Source: an uncultured Pseudomonadota bacterium
GTDB lineage: Bacteria; Myxococcota_A; UBA796; UBA9615
Reading direction: 5' to 3'
Assembly (NCBI GenBank): GCA_937907595.1
Contig: CALCXL010000120.1
Location: 1-5,430, forward strand
Length of the DNA stretch: 5,430 bases
In this document: in pieces, positions 4,012 through 5,430 of the stretch
Layout: every line of letters begins with the position of its first letter
Numbering within the stretch: the first letter of the stretch is position 1
Notes under the pieces: model-generated
The model's database searches: none
What the model was told of the DNA's origin: nothing
The model's input: only the letters and a program-made list of their open reading frames with translations
Program-made: the position numbers and the translations under genes

Positions 4012-5430
4012 GAAGGCGACGCCGCGGCCCCACCAGCACTGGGGCGTCGGCGTCAGCCAGCTGGCCAGGGTGCGGCCGCTCTCCAGCTCCACCACCTGCA
4101 CGCCGAAGTTGCTGATCACGTACAGGAAGCTGCCCACGAACACGCTGCGGCGGACCTGGCTGCACCACTGGGCCTCCTCCATCAGCGAGGCCCCGCCGGT
4201 GTTCAGCAGCCACCGGCTGTGGTCGACCTCCTCCATGGGCACCAGGACGTCGTCGGACTCCTCGTCCACGCGGAACAGCGCCAGCGCGGCGTCGGGGCTG
4301 TCGTCGAAGCCCCAGCGCTGGATGGGCAGGGCCAGGACGTGCTCGGGCTCGTAGAAGGTGAAGGCGTGGTGGTCGTACTGGGCCTCGGACCAGCCCATGC
4401 CCGGCACCACCTCGCGGTCCTCCAGGCGGGGGTTGGCGAAGTCGCTGACGTCAAACACGGAGACCTGCAGGCCCTCAGGCGAGCCCTGCGCGGTGATCTC
4501 CTCGCCCACCGCCAGCAGCCGGTCGTCGCCCAGGGGGTGCAGGTAGTTGGAGAAGCCCGTGACCTCCAGCGAGCCCACGAGTTGGGGGTCGAAGGGGTCG
4601 CTCAGGTCGAAGGTGAACAGCGGGTCGATCTGCCGGAAGGTGACCATGTAGCCGCGGTCGCCCTGGAAGCGGGTGGAGTAGATCGACTCCTCGGGCTCGA
4701 TGCCGGTGACGCTGCCGACCACCTGCAGGCCCGTGTCCACCTGCTCGAGCACGTGCAGGCTGTTGGACACCGACTCGTCGGACCAGTCCGTGGTGGCGAT
4801 GCGCAGGAAGCCGTCGTGCTCGTCCATGCTGAACTGGTTGAGCATGGTGCCCGGCACCCGCCCCGACGCCGTGTAGACCGGGCCGTCGTCCGTCAGCGCG
4901 AACTTGTGCAGGCGCGAGTCCAGGGAGCCGTCCAGGCTGGGGAAGGGGCCCGACTCGTACTCGGACATGCCGAAGTAGAGGCTGTCCGCGGTGGCGTAGA
5001 CCGTCTCCGCGCGGGCGATGAGGCCCACCGTCTGCAGGTCGCTGGCGCGATCGGCCGGGGAGAAGCTCAGCACCGTCGTGAACTGCAGGTCCGTGCGGTT
5101 GGCCGGCTTGTAGACGTCGGTGCAGCGGGTGACGTCGCCGCGGGTGATGTTCCAGCCGTCGTCGGTGCGCCGGTGGTCGGCCAGGTTGGGCAGCCACTCG
5201 CCGGCGCCGACGTTCTGCAGGGCCTGCCGCTGGGCGTACAGGTAGTTGTCGTAGGAGCCCTGGGGCTCCCAGCGGTCGTAGAGGTTGTCGGTGACGACGA
5301 CGTGCACCCGGTCCCCCACGCGGCGCGAGGCCCGCAGGTCGCCCTGGGCGTAGATCTCACGCTGCACCGTCGGCGCCCGGCGATCCGAGACGTCCAGCAC
5401 CGTGACCTTGGTGGAGGACTCCCAGGACAC
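4009..5430 (-). CDS. Beta-propeller domain protein (PF09826-like), N-terminus off the edge
   Basis: The window holds the C-terminal 473 residues. The frame is open to the right edge, so the true start and any signal peptide lie beyond 5430. Counting from the edge, signature blocks of the Beta_propel family appear in order: VTVLDVSD (9-16); SGRVPGTMLNQFSMDE (189-204) then LRIATT (209-214); SIYSTRFQGDRGYMVTFRQI (249-268) then DPLFTFDLSDP (269-279); GFSNYLHPLGDDRLLAVG (292-309); VSVFDVSD (323-330); DHHAFTF (353-359); and SVFVGSFLYVISNFGVQVVE (429-448). These proteins are typically secreted or envelope-anchored. Their role is unknown, and no catalytic residues are evident. Three Cys are visible (103, 423, 465). 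The last 15 residues form a short Trp-containing tail. It is convergent with the coiled-coil lipoprotein gene. Family assignment is confident from the motifs; localisation is inferred. Confidence 0.92.
   Translation of the reverse strand: MSWESSTKVTVLDVSDRRAPTVQREIYAQGDLRASRRVGDRVHVVVTDNLYDRWEPQGSYDNYLYAQRQALQNVGAGEWLPNLADHRRTDDGWNITRGDVTRCTDVYKPANRTDLQFTTVLSFSPADRASDLQTVGLIARAETVYATADSLYFGMSEYESGPFPSLDGSLDSRLHKFALTDDGPVYTASGRVPGTMLNQFSMDEHDGFLRIATTDWSDESVSNSLHVLEQVDTGLQVVGSVTGIEPEESIYSTRFQGDRGYMVTFRQIDPLFTFDLSDPFDPQLVGSLEVTGFSNYLHPLGDDRLLAVGEEITAQGSPEGLQVSVFDVSDFANPRLEDREVVPGMGWSEAQYDHHAFTFYEPEHVLALPIQRWGFDDSPDAALALFRVDEESDDVLVPMEEVDHSRWLLNTGGASLMEEAQWCSQVRRSVFVGSFLYVISNFGVQVVELESGRTLASWLTPTPQCWWGRGVAF

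Noticed and set aside
4475..5197. Minus-strand frame of 240 codons inside the beta-propeller gene
   Set aside because: It is a shifted frame of a gene with clear family motifs, with Arg/His/Pro-rich composition typical of GC-rich shadows.

Overview
The window is about 70% G+C, and codon third positions are almost always G or C. It looks like chromosomal DNA from a high-GC Gram-negative bacterium. Secreted lipoproteins with long poly-Asp/Ser/Ala linkers and a PF09826-type beta-propeller protein suggest a myxobacterium-like or other former 'deltaproteobacterial' lineage. That placement is inference from style, not from a marker gene. No rRNA, tRNA, CRISPR array, insertion sequence, phage gene or integrase was seen.

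Layout from left to right, with strictly alternating strands: the first codons of a possible minus-strand gene leaving the left edge (1-29, weak); a plus-strand cytoplasmic Sel1/TPR-like helical-repeat protein (131-685); a minus-strand lipoprotein with a (P/L)DDDDSAA repeat tract (714-1505); a plus-strand class I SAM-dependent methyltransferase of the TehB/Slr1183-like type (1630-2238); a minus-strand small lipoprotein with GDDDDSAA after its lipobox (2254-2853); a plus-strand lipoprotein with two perfect TLPDDDDAP repeats, a long coiled coil and a small C-terminal domain (3044-3997); and a minus-strand beta-propeller protein cut off by the right edge (4009-5430).

Each gene appears to be its own transcription unit. 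The three convergent junctions are very tight (28, 15 and 11 nt), and each is spanned by an inverted repeat whose arms contain the two stop codons. The three divergent spacers (about 100, 124 and 190 nt) each contain the palindrome CCGATCGG, which I found nowhere else in the window. This is the best candidate for an undescribed regulatory or structural signal here.

Functionally, three or four of the genes encode envelope proteins. Three otherwise dissimilar lipoproteins share an acidic DDDD-(S/A) linker after the lipidated Cys, which suggests a common tether or surface-sorting signal. I see no defence system, biosynthetic cluster or metabolic operon. The methyltransferase and the Sel1-like protein have no evident link to the lipoproteins beyond being adjacent.
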